Source of the DNA: Lysinimonas soli
GTDB lineage: Bacteria > Actinomycetota > Actinomycetes > Actinomycetales > Microbacteriaceae
Length of the DNA stretch: 64,000 nt
Assembly: GCF_042655435.1 (NCBI RefSeq)
Contig: NZ_JBHSMG010000005.1
Location: 1 to 64,000, forward strand
Direction of reading: 5' to 3'
Positions 42,627 to 51,347 of this stretch are shown piece after piece. The notes beneath the pieces are model-generated. The model was not told the DNA's origin. It did not search any database and saw only the letters and a program-made list of their open reading frames with translations. The position numbers and the translations under genes were made by a program. Each line of letters starts with the position of its first letter. The stretch's first letter is position 1.

Positions 42627-44102
42627 CTAGGCCACCGGCCGGTTGAAGGCGTGCGGCCAGTACTCGGATTCCTCCATCCTGAAGCCCCAGCGACGCCAGG
42701 CCACATCGATCTCGAAGGCGTGCACGGAGGCATCCCGGGTCTTCGACTCGAAGTGGTAGAGCTCAGCGTGCGGCGTCCAGTAGATCTCGTGCTCCTGCCA
42801 AGTCGTCTTGAGGCAGAGGTCAACGTCGTTGAAGCTCCCGGGGAGAAGATTCGTCAGCCCCCCCACTTCGCGGAAGACCTTGGTGGGCATCAGAGCGCAG
42901 GCCGCCGTCACGCCGGCGACCTCTCGTTCGACGCGATAGCCGTTCAGCGGGCCGGCGTCTCCGCGGGGCGCATCCAGCCCGATGTGGCTCACCTCTCCCC
43001 CGTCGTACTGATGGCCGGCATGCTGGATCGTCTCGTCGGCGTAGTAGAGCATGCTGCCGACCATCCCTGCGCCGGGGCGCTGAGCGAGCGCGAGCATGGC
43101 CTCGATCCACTCCGGGGTGATGATCTCGACGTCATCGTTGAGCAACAGAACGTACTCGCCGTCGGCGTGGAGGACGCCCAGGTTGACCTTCTCCGAGAAG
43201 TTGAATGGTTTCGACCACACGACGAACCGCAGGCGCGGCCCCCCGATCGCGACGAGTTCGTCGACGACCCGCTGCTCGGCGACGGAGTCGATCACGAGCA
43301 CGATCTCGTAGTTCTGCCAGGTCGATTTCGCTCTGATGCTTCGCACCGCATCGACGACGAAGCAACGCAGAACCCCATCGACCTCGATGTACTGGCCCCG
43401 TGTCGGGATGACGATCGAGATCAACGGCTCGCCCGCGACAGTACGCCGGGTGTCGTGCACTCCGTCGGCCCCCACCGACCGCACCTCTCCCCCGCCGGTC
43501 TGCTCGAGGTGCGCGAGCAGGGCACCTCTCGTCGATTCCAGTGCCTCGGCGTCGAGCGGGGGGTCGATGGCGACATCGCGTGCGAAGAGATCGAGCGCCA
43601 TGTGCTCGACCGATTCGGCCCGACGCGTGGCTCGCAGCGCGAGATCGTAGAGCTCGGCGCCGGGACGACGTGAGTCGAGCCCATCCACGGCCGAGAACAA
43701 TGAGCGACGGTAGAAGACGAGTTCCCCCAAATAGTTCTGACAGCGAAGCCGTTCGGGAGAGTAGACCGGCTTGAGCAAGGACTCGGGCCGCCCTCGCGAT
43801 CCCGGCGCAGTTTCATTTCCGTACACGACGTCCGCCGTCGCCACCGCCGCGGCACGGTCCCGAACAGCCGCGACGGCACCCGGCAGCAGAATGCCGACCG
43901 GTCGGATCACTGCCACGTACTCGGCAACGCTCTCCGCTAGGACACGGTTGACCCGCGATGCCACATCGCCGCCAGGCGACACGACGATCACCTCGGTCGT
44001 GCCCTCCTCCTGGTCAGCCAAGGAGGTGACAAGCGCGGAATGACGGTGCCCCACGCCATCCGAAAGCACCACGATCGTCACGAACGGGTGGGCGACGGTC
44101 AC
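42627..44102 (-). CDS. Two-domain family 2 glycosyltransferase
   Basis: The 491-residue protein has a degenerate GT2-like N-terminal domain (residues about 1-210; FVTIVVLSDGVGHRHSAL but no clear DxD) and a complete C-terminal GT2 domain: ISIVIPTRGQYIEVDG, VLVIDSVAEQ, LNDDVEIITPEW, and AGVTAACALMPTKVF with GSFNDVDLCLK. The tandem plan resembles rhamnan and O-antigen polymerising transferases where one domain is catalytic. It starts at GTG overlapping the stop of an 80-residue helper-like protein. Substrate unknown. Confidence 0.85.
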   Translation of the reverse strand: MTVAHPFVTIVVLSDGVGHRHSALVTSLADQEEGTTEVIVVSPGGDVASRVNRVLAESVAEYVAVIRPVGILLPGAVAAVRDRAAAVATADVVYGNETAPGSRGRPESLLKPVYSPERLRCQNYLGELVFYRRSLFSAVDGLDSRRPGAELYDLALRATRRAESVEHMALDLFARDVAIDPPLDAEALESTRGALLAHLEQTGGGEVRSVGADGVHDTRRTVAGEPLISIVIPTRGQYIEVDGVLRCFVVDAVRSIRAKSTWQNYEIVLVIDSVAEQRVVDELVAIGGPRLRFVVWSKPFNFSEKVNLGVLHADGEYVLLLNDDVEIITPEWIEAMLALAQRPGAGMVGSMLYYADETIQHAGHQYDGGEVSHIGLDAPRGDAGPLNGYRVEREVAGVTAACALMPTKVFREVGGLTNLLPGSFNDVDLCLKTTWQEHEIYWTPHAELYHFESKTRDASVHAFEIDVAWRRWGFRMEESEYWPHAFNRPVA

Positions 44103-44341
44103 CTCGTGCCGCCGCGGTGAAAGAGCTTGCTCACGAAGACGATGGGGCTCAGAACGAGCGTTCCCACCCTCCAGGTCGTGGAACTCTTCACCAGGGCGAT
44201 CTGGTCGCGCGCGACCTTGCCGAGCCCGTAGGTCGCCGAGAGATTCGCCACCTCGGCCTCGAGTCCGATGATCCGGTCGACCAGAGCGAGCTGCCGAACC
44301 TCCTGCGAGACATCTCGTTCATCGGTTGGAAACTCAGTCAT
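44099..44341 (-). CDS. Small coiled-coil protein associated with the tandem GT2
   Basis: The 80-residue protein has an acidic N-terminus, a helical heptad-like stretch (LALVDRIIGLEAEVANLSAT) and a C-terminus SSTTWRVGTLVLSPIVFVSK, the 'S-x-x-W-R-x-T-x-P' segment often seen at the C-terminal ends of glycosyltransferases. The start ATG at 44341 has GGGATGAGAG upstream; the longer frame into the divergent rmlB region is not credible. The 4-base overlap with the GT2 suggests a membrane-anchoring or length-setting partner, or a domain split from the transferase. No family name is assigned. Confidence 0.7.
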   Translation of the reverse strand: MTEFPTDERDVSQEVRQLALVDRIIGLEAEVANLSATYGLGKVARDQIALVKSSTTWRVGTLVLSPIVFVSKLFHRGGTR

Positions 44342-44379
44342 GCTCTCATCCCACGTGGTACGGCTCGTGCAGAGCTCAC

Positions 44380-44385
44380 AGTGTA
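44380..44385 (-). promoter_or_regulatory. -10-like box TACACT for the small protein/GT2/rmlC/rmlA run
   Basis: On the minus strand the bases read TACACT (TANNNT), 38 bases before the ATG at 44341 in the 127-base divergent gap to rmlB. No -35 recognised. Confidence 0.3.
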
Positions 44386-44417
44386 ACAATCCCGAGGAAA
44401 CGGCCCCGATACGCCTG

Positions 44418-44423
44418 TAACCT
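44418..44423 (+). promoter_or_regulatory. -10-like box TAACCT before rmlB
   Basis: TAACCT (TANNNT) lies 45 bases before the rmlB ATG and 32 bases from the opposing box. No -35 recognised. Confidence 0.3.
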
Positions 44424-44468
44424 GTCTGCGGTGCACCTCCCGCGCTCTCGACCGACCTCGACCCAGAA

Positions 44469-45461
44469 ATGCGCATCGTGAAGATCCTCGTCACCGGCGG
44501 AGCCGGATTCATCGGCTCCAACTTCGTCCGACGCACCCTCGAAGACGCCTATCCCGGCCTCGAGGGGGCCGAGGTGCTCGTGTACGACGCACTCACCTAT
44601 TCGGGCAACCCGGCCAACCTCGCGCCGGTCGCCGAGTCGCCGCGGTTCTCGTTCGTCCAGGCCGACATCCGGGATGTCGGCGCCCTCGACGACGTGCTGC
44701 CCGGCGTCGACACCGTCGTGCACTTCGCAGCCGAGTCGCACGTCGACCGCTCGGTGCGCGACTCGGGCATCTTCGTCGAGACCAATGTGCTGGGCACGCA
44801 GCGCCTGCTGGACGCCAGCCTGCGGGCCGGCATCCAGCGCTTCGTGCACGTCAGCACCGACGAGGTGTACGGCTCGATCGCCGAGGGCTCGTGGACCGAG
44901 GACCGGCCACTCGAACCCAACTCGCCCTATTCGGCGAGCAAGGCGGGCAGCGATCTGCTGGCGCGCAGCTACTTCCGCACTCACGGCATGAACCTGTCGA
45001 TCACGCGCTGCTCGAACAACTACGGGCCGTACCACTTCCCCGAGAAGGTCATCCCGCTCTTCGTCACGAACCTGATCGACGACAAGCACGTACCGCTCTA
45101 CGGGTCGGGCGAGAACATCCGCGACTGGTTGCACGTCGACGACCACACCCGCGGCATCGCGCTCGTCGTCGCCAAGGGCCGGGCCGGCGAGACCTACAAC
45201 ATCGGCGGCGGCACCGAGTTGAGCAACCTCGAACTCACTCAGAAGCTGCTCGACGCCACCGGCAAGGACTGGTCGTACGTCGACAAGGTCGACGATCGCA
45301 AGGGCCACGACTTGCGGTACTCGGTCGACATCACGAAGATCCGCACCGAACTCGGCTATGAGCCGCTGGTCCCCTTCGATCAGGGGCTGGCCGACGTCGT
45401 GCAGTGGTACCGGGACAATCGCGCCTGGTGGGAGCCCCTGAAGGCGCGCGCGGCCCTGTGA
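44469..45461 (+). CDS. rmlB: dTDP-glucose 4,6-dehydratase
   Basis: The 330-residue SDR has ILVTGGAGFIGSNFVRRTL, FAAESHVDRSVRDSGIF, the catalytic STDEVYGSI with Asp-Glu, SPYSASKAGSDLLARSY (Tyr-x3-Lys), TRCSNNYGPYHFPEKVIPLF and NIRDWLHVDDH, a complete RmlB. It performs step 2 of dTDP-L-rhamnose synthesis. ATG at 44469 is used; a GTG at 44478 immediately before KILVTGG is an alternative. It overlaps rmlD by four bases. Confidence 0.95.
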   Translation: MRIVKILVTGGAGFIGSNFVRRTLEDAYPGLEGAEVLVYDALTYSGNPANLAPVAESPRFSFVQADIRDVGALDDVLPGVDTVVHFAAESHVDRSVRDSGIFVETNVLGTQRLLDASLRAGIQRFVHVSTDEVYGSIAEGSWTEDRPLEPNSPYSASKAGSDLLARSYFRTHGMNLSITRCSNNYGPYHFPEKVIPLFVTNLIDDKHVPLYGSGENIRDWLHVDDHTRGIALVVAKGRAGETYNIGGGTELSNLELTQKLLDATGKDWSYVDKVDDRKGHDLRYSVDITKIRTELGYEPLVPFDQGLADVVQWYRDNRAWWEPLKARAAL

Positions 45462-46324
45462 CCCGTTACCTCGTCACCGGCGCCTCCGGGATGCTCGGCC
45501 AGGATCTGCAGGCGGCGCTGGCCCGGGATCCCGACGCGCGGCGCGAGGTGACCGCGCTCAGCCGAGCCGAGTTGGACGTGACCGACAGGGATGCCGTACT
45601 GGCTGCGGTCGGGGGCCACGACCTGGTGATCAACGCGGCCGCCTACACGAACGTCGACGGCGCCGAGACCCACGAGGACGAGGCCTTCGCGATCAACGCG
45701 GCAGGCATCGAGAACCTCGCCGTGGCCGCCCGCGAACACGGCGCACGGCTCCTGACGATCTCGACGGACTACGTCTTCGACGGTGCGGGCACCAGCCCCT
45801 ACCCCGAGGATGCCCCGCGCGATCCGCTCAACGCCTACGGGCGCTCGAAAGCGGAGGGCGAGAGACTGGCCCTGGCCGCGCATCCGGCGGGTGTCTTCAT
45901 CGTCCGCACCGCCTGGCTCTACGGGGCGGGCGGACCGAACTTCGCCGCCACCATGCTGCGCCTCGCCGCCTCGAACCCGACGGTCTCGGTCGTCGACGAC
46001 CAGCTCGGCCAGCCGACCTGGACGGCCGACCTCGCCGCGGCGCTGGTCGAGCTCGCCGAATCGGATGCCACGCCCGGCATCTACCACGCCACCAACGGCG
46101 GTCAGACCAGCTGGTACGGCTTCGCCCGCGCCATCTTCGCCGAGGCGGGACTCGACCCCGAGCGGGTGCTCCCCACCGACAGCGCGTCGTTCGTGCGGCC
46201 CGCGCCGCGCCCCGCCTACTCGGTGCTGGGCCACGCCGCCTGGGATCGGGCGGGGCTCGCGCCGCTGCGGGACTGGCGCGAGGCGCTCGCCGCAGCCGCG
46301 GCATCCGGAGCGCTGCCGGCATGA
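45458..46324 (+). CDS. rmlD: dTDP-4-dehydrorhamnose reductase
   Basis: The 288-residue SDR has YLVTGASGMLGQDLQ, NAAAYTNVDGAETHE, STDYVFDGAGTSPYPED, LNAYGRSKAEGER (Tyr-x3-Lys), RTAWLYGAGGPNF and DDQLGQPTW, the full RmlD set. It completes dTDP-L-rhamnose. The start is GTG at 45458, overlapping rmlB's TGA; the longer frame lies inside rmlB. It overlaps the following GT4 by ATGA. The RmlD paralogue in the amino-sugar block (16349) is clearly different. Confidence 0.95.
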   Translation: MTRYLVTGASGMLGQDLQAALARDPDARREVTALSRAELDVTDRDAVLAAVGGHDLVINAAAYTNVDGAETHEDEAFAINAAGIENLAVAAREHGARLLTISTDYVFDGAGTSPYPEDAPRDPLNAYGRSKAEGERLALAAHPAGVFIVRTAWLYGAGGPNFAATMLRLAASNPTVSVVDDQLGQPTWTADLAAALVELAESDATPGIYHATNGGQTSWYGFARAIFAEAGLDPERVLPTDSASFVRPAPRPAYSVLGHAAWDRAGLAPLRDWREALAAAAASGALPA

Positions 46325-47445
46325 CCGCCCTGCGCGTCATCCTCGATGAGATGACGACGGCGCCGAACAGCGCAGCGGCTCGCTATGCCGAAGACCTCAC
46401 GCGGCAGCTCATCGCCACTGCGCCGAGCGGCGCGACCGTGGCGGGCATCGTCTCGGCCGCTCCCGAAGCGGACTATGCGCGGATCGTCGAGCTCCTCCCC
46501 GGACTGACGGTGCTGCACAAGAGTCCGCTCGCCCATCGGGAGCTCTCCGCCGCATGGCGCCACGGCATCACCAGGATCCCGGGCGGCGGGATGGTGCATG
46601 CGCCCAGCCTGTTCGCCCCCTTGGGCCGGCACGAGCGCGCGGGAGTACGCGGCATCCAGGTCGCCGTGACCGTGCATGACGCGACCCCCTGGACCGACCC
46701 CGAACTCGTGGCGCCTCGTGTCGTCGCCTGGAACCAGGCCATGGTGAAGCGAGCCGAGAGGTTCGCCGATGCCGTCATCACGCAGACCCACGCGGTCGCC
46801 GAGGTGCTCGCCGAGCGATTCGACTTCGGCGACCGACTGCGCGTCATCAACGGCGCCCCCAGCTCGCGACTTCACCCGGTCGTCGACGCCGCCGAGCGCC
46901 GCGAACGTCTGGGCCTTCCGGCTCCGTCCGGAGGCTATCTGCTCACCTGGTCGAGCCTCGGCCGTCGCGACGGCCTGGGTGCCCTGATCGTCGCGCTCGA
47001 CATGCTTCCCGAGCTGACCCTGGTCGTGATCGGCGACGACGCGCCCCCCGAGGGTTCCGATGCCGCGCTGCCGAATGGTCGCGTCCTCCCGCTCGGTCCG
47101 CTCGAGGACGACGACCTCGCCGCCGTGCTCGAAGGAGCAGAGCTGTTCGTCCAACCGGGCCGCTCCGAGTCGGTCGGGCTCGCCCTGCTCGACGCCCTCG
47201 CCTTCGGGCTGCCCGTCATCCACTCGGATGCGCCCTCCCTCGTCGAGATCGCCGCCGAGGCCGGCGTGGTGGTCCCCGGTGATCGGTCCGACGGCTACTC
47301 CGAACGACTCGCGGATGCCATCCGCGAACTGATCGAAGATGCAGCCAGGCTCGAGCGACTCTCGATCGCGGCCTCCGATCGGGTGCGCGCCTTCAGCTGG
47401 CGCGACTCCGCGGAGCAGGTCTGGCGACTGCACGCCGAACTCTGA
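46321..47445 (+). CDS. Family 4 glycosyltransferase
   Basis: The 374-residue GT-B enzyme has VAVTVHDATPWTDPELVAPR and ADAVITQTHAVAEVL in the N-terminal domain, LTWSSLGRRDGLGALIVALD, and the donor-site segment PGRSESVGLALLDALAFGLP with the second acidic residue replaced by Asp (E-x7-D). Actinobacterial proteins of this type act as mannosyl- or rhamnosyltransferases; the adjacency to rmlB-rmlD suggests rhamnose. It is the last gene of the glycan locus and converges on the LCP gene with a 22-base gap. Confidence 0.85.
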   Translation: MTALRVILDEMTTAPNSAAARYAEDLTRQLIATAPSGATVAGIVSAAPEADYARIVELLPGLTVLHKSPLAHRELSAAWRHGITRIPGGGMVHAPSLFAPLGRHERAGVRGIQVAVTVHDATPWTDPELVAPRVVAWNQAMVKRAERFADAVITQTHAVAEVLAERFDFGDRLRVINGAPSSRLHPVVDAAERRERLGLPAPSGGYLLTWSSLGRRDGLGALIVALDMLPELTLVVIGDDAPPEGSDAALPNGRVLPLGPLEDDDLAAVLEGAELFVQPGRSESVGLALLDALAFGLPVIHSDAPSLVEIAAEAGVVVPGDRSDGYSERLADAIRELIEDAARLERLSIAASDRVRAFSWRDSAEQVWRLHAEL

Positions 47446-47467
47446 GGGATCGAGCGCGAGCGCGGCC

Positions 47468-48976
47468 TCAGCCCGTCTGCCCTTTCGAGCAGGTCGACTG
47501 ATCCGCGGCCTGACCCGAGATCCCCGACGGCAACTGCACGGGCACTCCCCCGCTCGGGGTCGCGGAGGCGCTCGGGGTCGGCGTCGCCGAGGACCCGCTC
47601 GGTGCGCCCGAGCTGACCGCCGCCCCCCCGAGCTTCTGGGTCACGACGGCCTGATCGGCGGCGAGGGCCGCCGTGAGGGCCGACGCGTCACCGTCGTTCG
47701 GCAGGGTCACGCTCTGTCCGTGCACGGTTGCCGGCGACGACGGGTACTGCACGAACGCGATCCGGTCGAGCGGGATGCTGCGCAGGGCCAGGGCCATCGA
47801 CACCATGGTCGAGGTCTGTGCGAGCTCGGTGCTGAGTTGCATGTTCTGTGCCGCCGCCTCGGCCAGGGCGATCACCTTGACGGGGTTGCCGAGAGTCTCC
47901 GAGCTCTTGATGGTGCGCATCAGCGACGAGAGGAACACCTGCTGGTTGCTGATCCGCTGCAGGTCGCTTCCCGTCGAGAGGCCGTGCCGGGTCCGCAGGA
48001 ACGCAAGCGCCTGGGCGCCTTGCAGGGTGTGCTCGCCCGCGCTGAGCGTGAGACCGCTGTACGGGTCGTTGATCGCGGTCGCGAGACACACCGGCACTCC
48101 GCCCACGGCGTCGCTCATGGCGACGACCCCGTCGAACTCGATCTTGGCGGCGTACTGGATCGGCAGGCCCGTCAGGGCGCTCGCGCTCGCCACCACGCAG
48201 TTCAGCCCGCCGCGCGAGAGGGCGGTGTTGAAGCGGGCCTGCTTCACGGCCGGTGAGACCGTGCCGTTGGCCTTCGTGCACTGGGGCTGCGCGACGTAGA
48301 GGTCGCGCGGGATGCTCACCGCCGTCACCGAGTGCGACACCGGCGACAGGTGGATGAGGATCGTCACGTCGTTGAGCGACTCGCCGCGCGGTCCGTATGC
48401 GGCGTTGCCGTCACCGCTGTCGTCGCCGACCAGCAGGATGTTGGCCGGCCCGGTGAGGGCACCGACGGCGACCGGCTTGCCGTCCGGTCCCGTGATGTCG
48501 ATCGTGTTCGAGGCCACCTTGGCGAGGATGTTCGCCGTCGTTCCCGCCGTCCAGGCCGCACCGAAGGCGGCACCGCCGGTGACGACGAGTGCGGCGATCG
48601 AAACGACGGCGACCGCGACGCGAGCCCGCCCGCTCACCCGCGCGAGGCGGCTCAGTCGCAGCGCGTCGATCGCGCAGATCACCCAGAGCAGTCCGTACAG
48701 ACCGAGTACCGCGGCCATGGCCCACAGCACGACCGGTTGGGTCACGACGGGCAGCACCGCCTCCCGGCCGATGAGCGCCGCGAGCACCCCTATCACGACG
48801 AGCGCCCAGAACGCGAGGGTGGTGCCGAGCGCGAACCGTCCGAAGCGGCGGTTGCCCGCCAGGGTTTGCGCGGAGCCCGGGACCAGGACGTTGAGACCGA
48901 CGAGCCACCAGGCGCGCTTGGTCATCAGCGCGGTCGACGTGGTGTCCGGATCGCGGACGATGCTGGTCGAGCTCAC
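47468..48976 (-). CDS. LytR-CpsA-Psr (LCP) family glycopolymer-peptidoglycan ligase
   Basis: The 502-residue membrane protein has four hydrophobic helices in residues about 20-150. The external LCP domain follows: NILLVGDDSGD, RGESLNDVTILIHL, SIPRDLYVAQPQC, RFNTALSRGGLNC, and FLRTRHGLSTGSDLQRISNQ with the Arg/Asp residues that bind the pyrophosphate of lipid-linked glycans. A Ser/Pro/Thr-rich tail ends the protein. LCP enzymes move polyprenyl-linked wall polymers onto peptidoglycan, so it could attach the polymer made by the upstream genes. The start is GTG, overlapping purE's stop. Confidence 0.9.
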   Translation of the reverse strand: MSSTSIVRDPDTTSTALMTKRAWWLVGLNVLVPGSAQTLAGNRRFGRFALGTTLAFWALVVIGVLAALIGREAVLPVVTQPVVLWAMAAVLGLYGLLWVICAIDALRLSRLARVSGRARVAVAVVSIAALVVTGGAAFGAAWTAGTTANILAKVASNTIDITGPDGKPVAVGALTGPANILLVGDDSGDGNAAYGPRGESLNDVTILIHLSPVSHSVTAVSIPRDLYVAQPQCTKANGTVSPAVKQARFNTALSRGGLNCVVASASALTGLPIQYAAKIEFDGVVAMSDAVGGVPVCLATAINDPYSGLTLSAGEHTLQGAQALAFLRTRHGLSTGSDLQRISNQQVFLSSLMRTIKSSETLGNPVKVIALAEAAAQNMQLSTELAQTSTMVSMALALRSIPLDRIAFVQYPSSPATVHGQSVTLPNDGDASALTAALAADQAVVTQKLGGAAVSSGAPSGSSATPTPSASATPSGGVPVQLPSGISGQAADQSTCSKGQTG

Positions 48977-49491
48977 AACTCGCGCTGCAGCTTCGCGTTC
49001 TTCTCGATCACGAGGGCCTCGAGACCGATGGCGAACTCCTCCAGGCGCACGGCGAGCGCGGCATCGGACGTCGCCAGGATGCGCGCGGCGAGCAGACCGG
49101 CGTTGCGGGCCCCGCCGATCGAGACCGTCGCGACGGGGATGCCCGCCGGCATCTGCACGATCGAGAGCAGCGAGTCCAGGCCGTCGAGCTTCGCGAGCGG
49201 CACCGGCACGCCGATGACGGGCAGGGTGGTGACCGAGGCGAGCATCCCGGGCAGATGGGCGGCACCGCCGGCACCCGCGATGATGACCCGGATGCCGCGG
49301 GCGGCCGCCTCGGACCCGAACGCGATCATCCGCTTGGGGGTCCGGTGCGCCGACACCACCTCGACCTCGTGGGGGATCTCGAACTCCGCCAGGGCCGCCG
49401 AAGCTTCGGACATGACATTCCAGTCCGAGTCGGATCCCATCACGACCGCGACGAGCGGGGCCGCGCCAGCTGTCGAAGGCACGGGTGACAT
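48973..49491 (-). CDS. purE: N5-carboxyaminoimidazole ribonucleotide mutase
   Basis: The 172-residue PurE (class I) has VAVVMGSDSDWNVM, VVSAHRTPKRM, IIAGAGGAAHLPGM and GVPVPLAKLDGLDSLLSIVQ, with MPAGIPVATVSIG. The catalytic His is in SAHRTP. It converts N5-CAIR to CAIR in purine synthesis. It follows purK after 43 bases and overlaps the LCP gene by four, a gene order familiar in actinobacteria. Confidence 0.95.
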   Translation of the reverse strand: MSPVPSTAGAAPLVAVVMGSDSDWNVMSEASAALAEFEIPHEVEVVSAHRTPKRMIAFGSEAAARGIRVIIAGAGGAAHLPGMLASVTTLPVIGVPVPLAKLDGLDSLLSIVQMPAGIPVATVSIGGARNAGLLAARILATSDAALAVRLEEFAIGLEALVIEKNAKLQREL

Positions 49492-49534
49492 GCTACGGCG
49501 CCCCGCCTGTCAAGACGCTGCGGCGCGCCTCCGA

Positions 49535-50650
49535 TCAGATCTGAAAGAACCCCGCGGCCGCGCGTGCTCGAGCCACCGTGTCGTCGAGCTCGGAGCCGGT
49601 TGCGGTCACGTGCCCGACCTTGCGTCCGGGGCGCGACGGCTTGCCGTAGGAGTGGAACTTCGCCTCGGGGCGGTCGCCGAGCGCGGTGGGGTAGCGATCG
49701 GGCATCGTGGCGCCCTCCGGGCCCCCCAGCACGTTGACCATCACGCTCCACGGCGCCGTCGGCGACGGGTCCCCGAGCGGCAGGTCGAGCACGGCCCGCA
49801 GGTGCTGCTCGAACTGGCTCGTCACGGCGCCGTCGATCGTCCAGTGGCCGGTGTTGTGCGGGCGCATGGCCAGCTCGTTGACGAGCAGCCGTCCGTCGGC
49901 CGTCTCGAACAGCTCGACGGCGAGGACTCCGGTCACCTCGAGTTCGGTGGCGATCCGCTCTGCCAGGGCGCGAGCGGCGACCGGCAGCTCGCCCGCATCC
50001 GGGGCGGGGGCGAAGACCTCGGCGCACACCCCGCCGCGTTGCACGGTCTCGACGAGAGGCCAGGCCCTGACCTCACCCGAGGGCCGGCGCGCGACGAGCT
50101 GGGCCAGTTCGCGACGGAACTCGACGAGCTCCTCGGCGAGCAACCCGATGTCACCCGCGTCGGCGAACCAATCATCGGCGTCCTCGGCCGCGGAGACCAC
50201 CCGCACGCCCTTGCCGTCGTAGCCGCCGCGGGGGGTCTTCACGACCGCCCGTCCTGCGTGGTCGGCGAGGAACGCAGCGAGATCGTCGGCGTCGCGCACG
50301 CGCGCCCAGTCGGGAACGGGCGCCCCGATCGCACTGAGCCGTTCGCGCATGACGAGCTTGTCCTGCGCGACAGCCAGGGCATCCGGTCCTGGATGCACCG
50401 GGTGGCCGGCGGCGGTCAGCGCCGCCAGCACGCTCTGCGGGACGTGCTCGTGGTCGAAGGTGATCACGTCGACCCCGGCGGCGAACGCCAGAACCGTCTC
50501 GACATCGCGGTAATCGCCGACGGCGGTCGCCGCGATCGCCGCCGAGCTGCCCTCGACCTCGGCGAGCACCCGGATGTCGATCCCCAGCTCGACCGCGGGC
50601 GGCACCATCATGCGAGCGAGCTGCCCGCCCCCGATGACCCCGACCTTCAC
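49535..50650 (-). CDS. purK: 5-(carboxyamino)imidazole ribonucleotide synthase
   Basis: The 371-residue ATP-grasp enzyme has VGVIGGGQLARMMVPPAV, TFDHEHVPQSVL, AVVKTPRGGYDGKGVRVV, LAEELVEFRRELAQLVAR, NELAMRPHNTGHWTIDGAVT and LGDRPEAKFHSYGK. These are standard PurK motifs, with the ATP-grasp metal ligands in VNELAMRPHN. It makes N5-CAIR from AIR, ATP and bicarbonate and hands it to PurE. The start is GTG at 50650. Confidence 0.95.
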   Translation of the reverse strand: MKVGVIGGGQLARMMVPPAVELGIDIRVLAEVEGSSAAIAATAVGDYRDVETVLAFAAGVDVITFDHEHVPQSVLAALTAAGHPVHPGPDALAVAQDKLVMRERLSAIGAPVPDWARVRDADDLAAFLADHAGRAVVKTPRGGYDGKGVRVVSAAEDADDWFADAGDIGLLAEELVEFRRELAQLVARRPSGEVRAWPLVETVQRGGVCAEVFAPAPDAGELPVAARALAERIATELEVTGVLAVELFETADGRLLVNELAMRPHNTGHWTIDGAVTSQFEQHLRAVLDLPLGDPSPTAPWSVMVNVLGGPEGATMPDRYPTALGDRPEAKFHSYGKPSRPGRKVGHVTATGSELDDTVARARAAAGFFQI

Positions 50651-50717
50651 GAGCGGTTCCTGAACGAAGTCGAAGGTTTCATGAGGGGCTCTCCAGGAGA
50701 CGGCATGGGGCCGAGGT

Positions 50718-50723
50718 TAGACT
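50718..50723 (+). promoter_or_regulatory. -10-like box TAGACT before the GtrA gene
   Basis: TAGACT (TANNNT) is 58 bases before the ATG at 50781, which has GAGGTGG upstream. It lies in the 130-base divergent gap to purK. No -35 recognised. Confidence 0.35.
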
Positions 50724-50780
50724 TTTCGCCTGTTCGACCCTAATAGCCCGAACGATCCCCGAACGAGGTGGACCCCCGCG

Positions 50781-51347
50781 ATGCGCAAGTTGCTGCTCCA
50801 GTTCACCCGCTTCGGGCTGGTGGGAGGGGTCGGGCTGGTCGTCGACTTCGGTGTGTTCAACCTGCTTCGTGCCACGATCTTCGAACCCAGCCACGTTCAC
50901 GAGGGTCCGGTCTTCGCGAAGATCGTCTCCACGATCCTGGCCATCATCGTCAACTGGGTCGGCAACCGCTTCTGGACATTCCGGGAGCATCGCGGTCGGC
51001 AGCTGCTGCGGGAGGGCATCGAGTTCGGCGTCGTCAGCGTCGGGGGCATGCTGATCGGGCTCCTGTGCCTGTTCGTGTCGCACTACGTGCTCGGATACAC
51101 CTCACTGCTGGCCGACAACATCTCGTCGAACGTGATCGGCCTTGCGCTCGGCACGGCGTTCCGCTTCTCGCTCTACCGCTTCTGGGTGTTCTCGCCCCGG
51201 CGCGGTGAACCGAAGCCCGCGCTGTTCCCGGGGCACGAGTCCCCGGGCCTCGACGCGGCTCCTGCGGCGCTCACCGCCGCCCCCACGCCGTCGTCTCGTC
51301 ACCCGGCCCCGACTGCGCCTGTTGTCGTCGCGCCGCAATCGGATTGA
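50781..51347 (+). CDS. GtrA-like membrane protein
   Basis: The 188-residue protein has four hydrophobic helices in residues about 10-140 with the GtrA motifs FTRFGLVGGVGLVVDFGVFN, NWVGNRFWTF and FRFSLYRFWVF. GtrA-family proteins help move polyprenyl-phosphate sugars across the membrane in glycan decoration. A Pro/Ala-rich tail of about 45 residues follows, unusual in length, and its last 77 coding bases lie antisense to the PH-domain gene. Functional link to the glycan locus is plausible but not shown. Confidence 0.9.
   Translation: MRKLLLQFTRFGLVGGVGLVVDFGVFNLLRATIFEPSHVHEGPVFAKIVSTILAIIVNWVGNRFWTFREHRGRQLLREGIEFGVVSVGGMLIGLLCLFVSHYVLGYTSLLADNISSNVIGLALGTAFRFSLYRFWVFSPRRGEPKPALFPGHESPGLDAAPAALTAAPTPSSRHPAPTAPVVVAPQSD

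Noticed and set aside
48332..50743. 803-codon plus-strand open frame
   Set aside because: It is antisense to the LCP, purE and purK genes, Arg/Asp/Gly-rich, and has no family motif: a GC-bias shadow.
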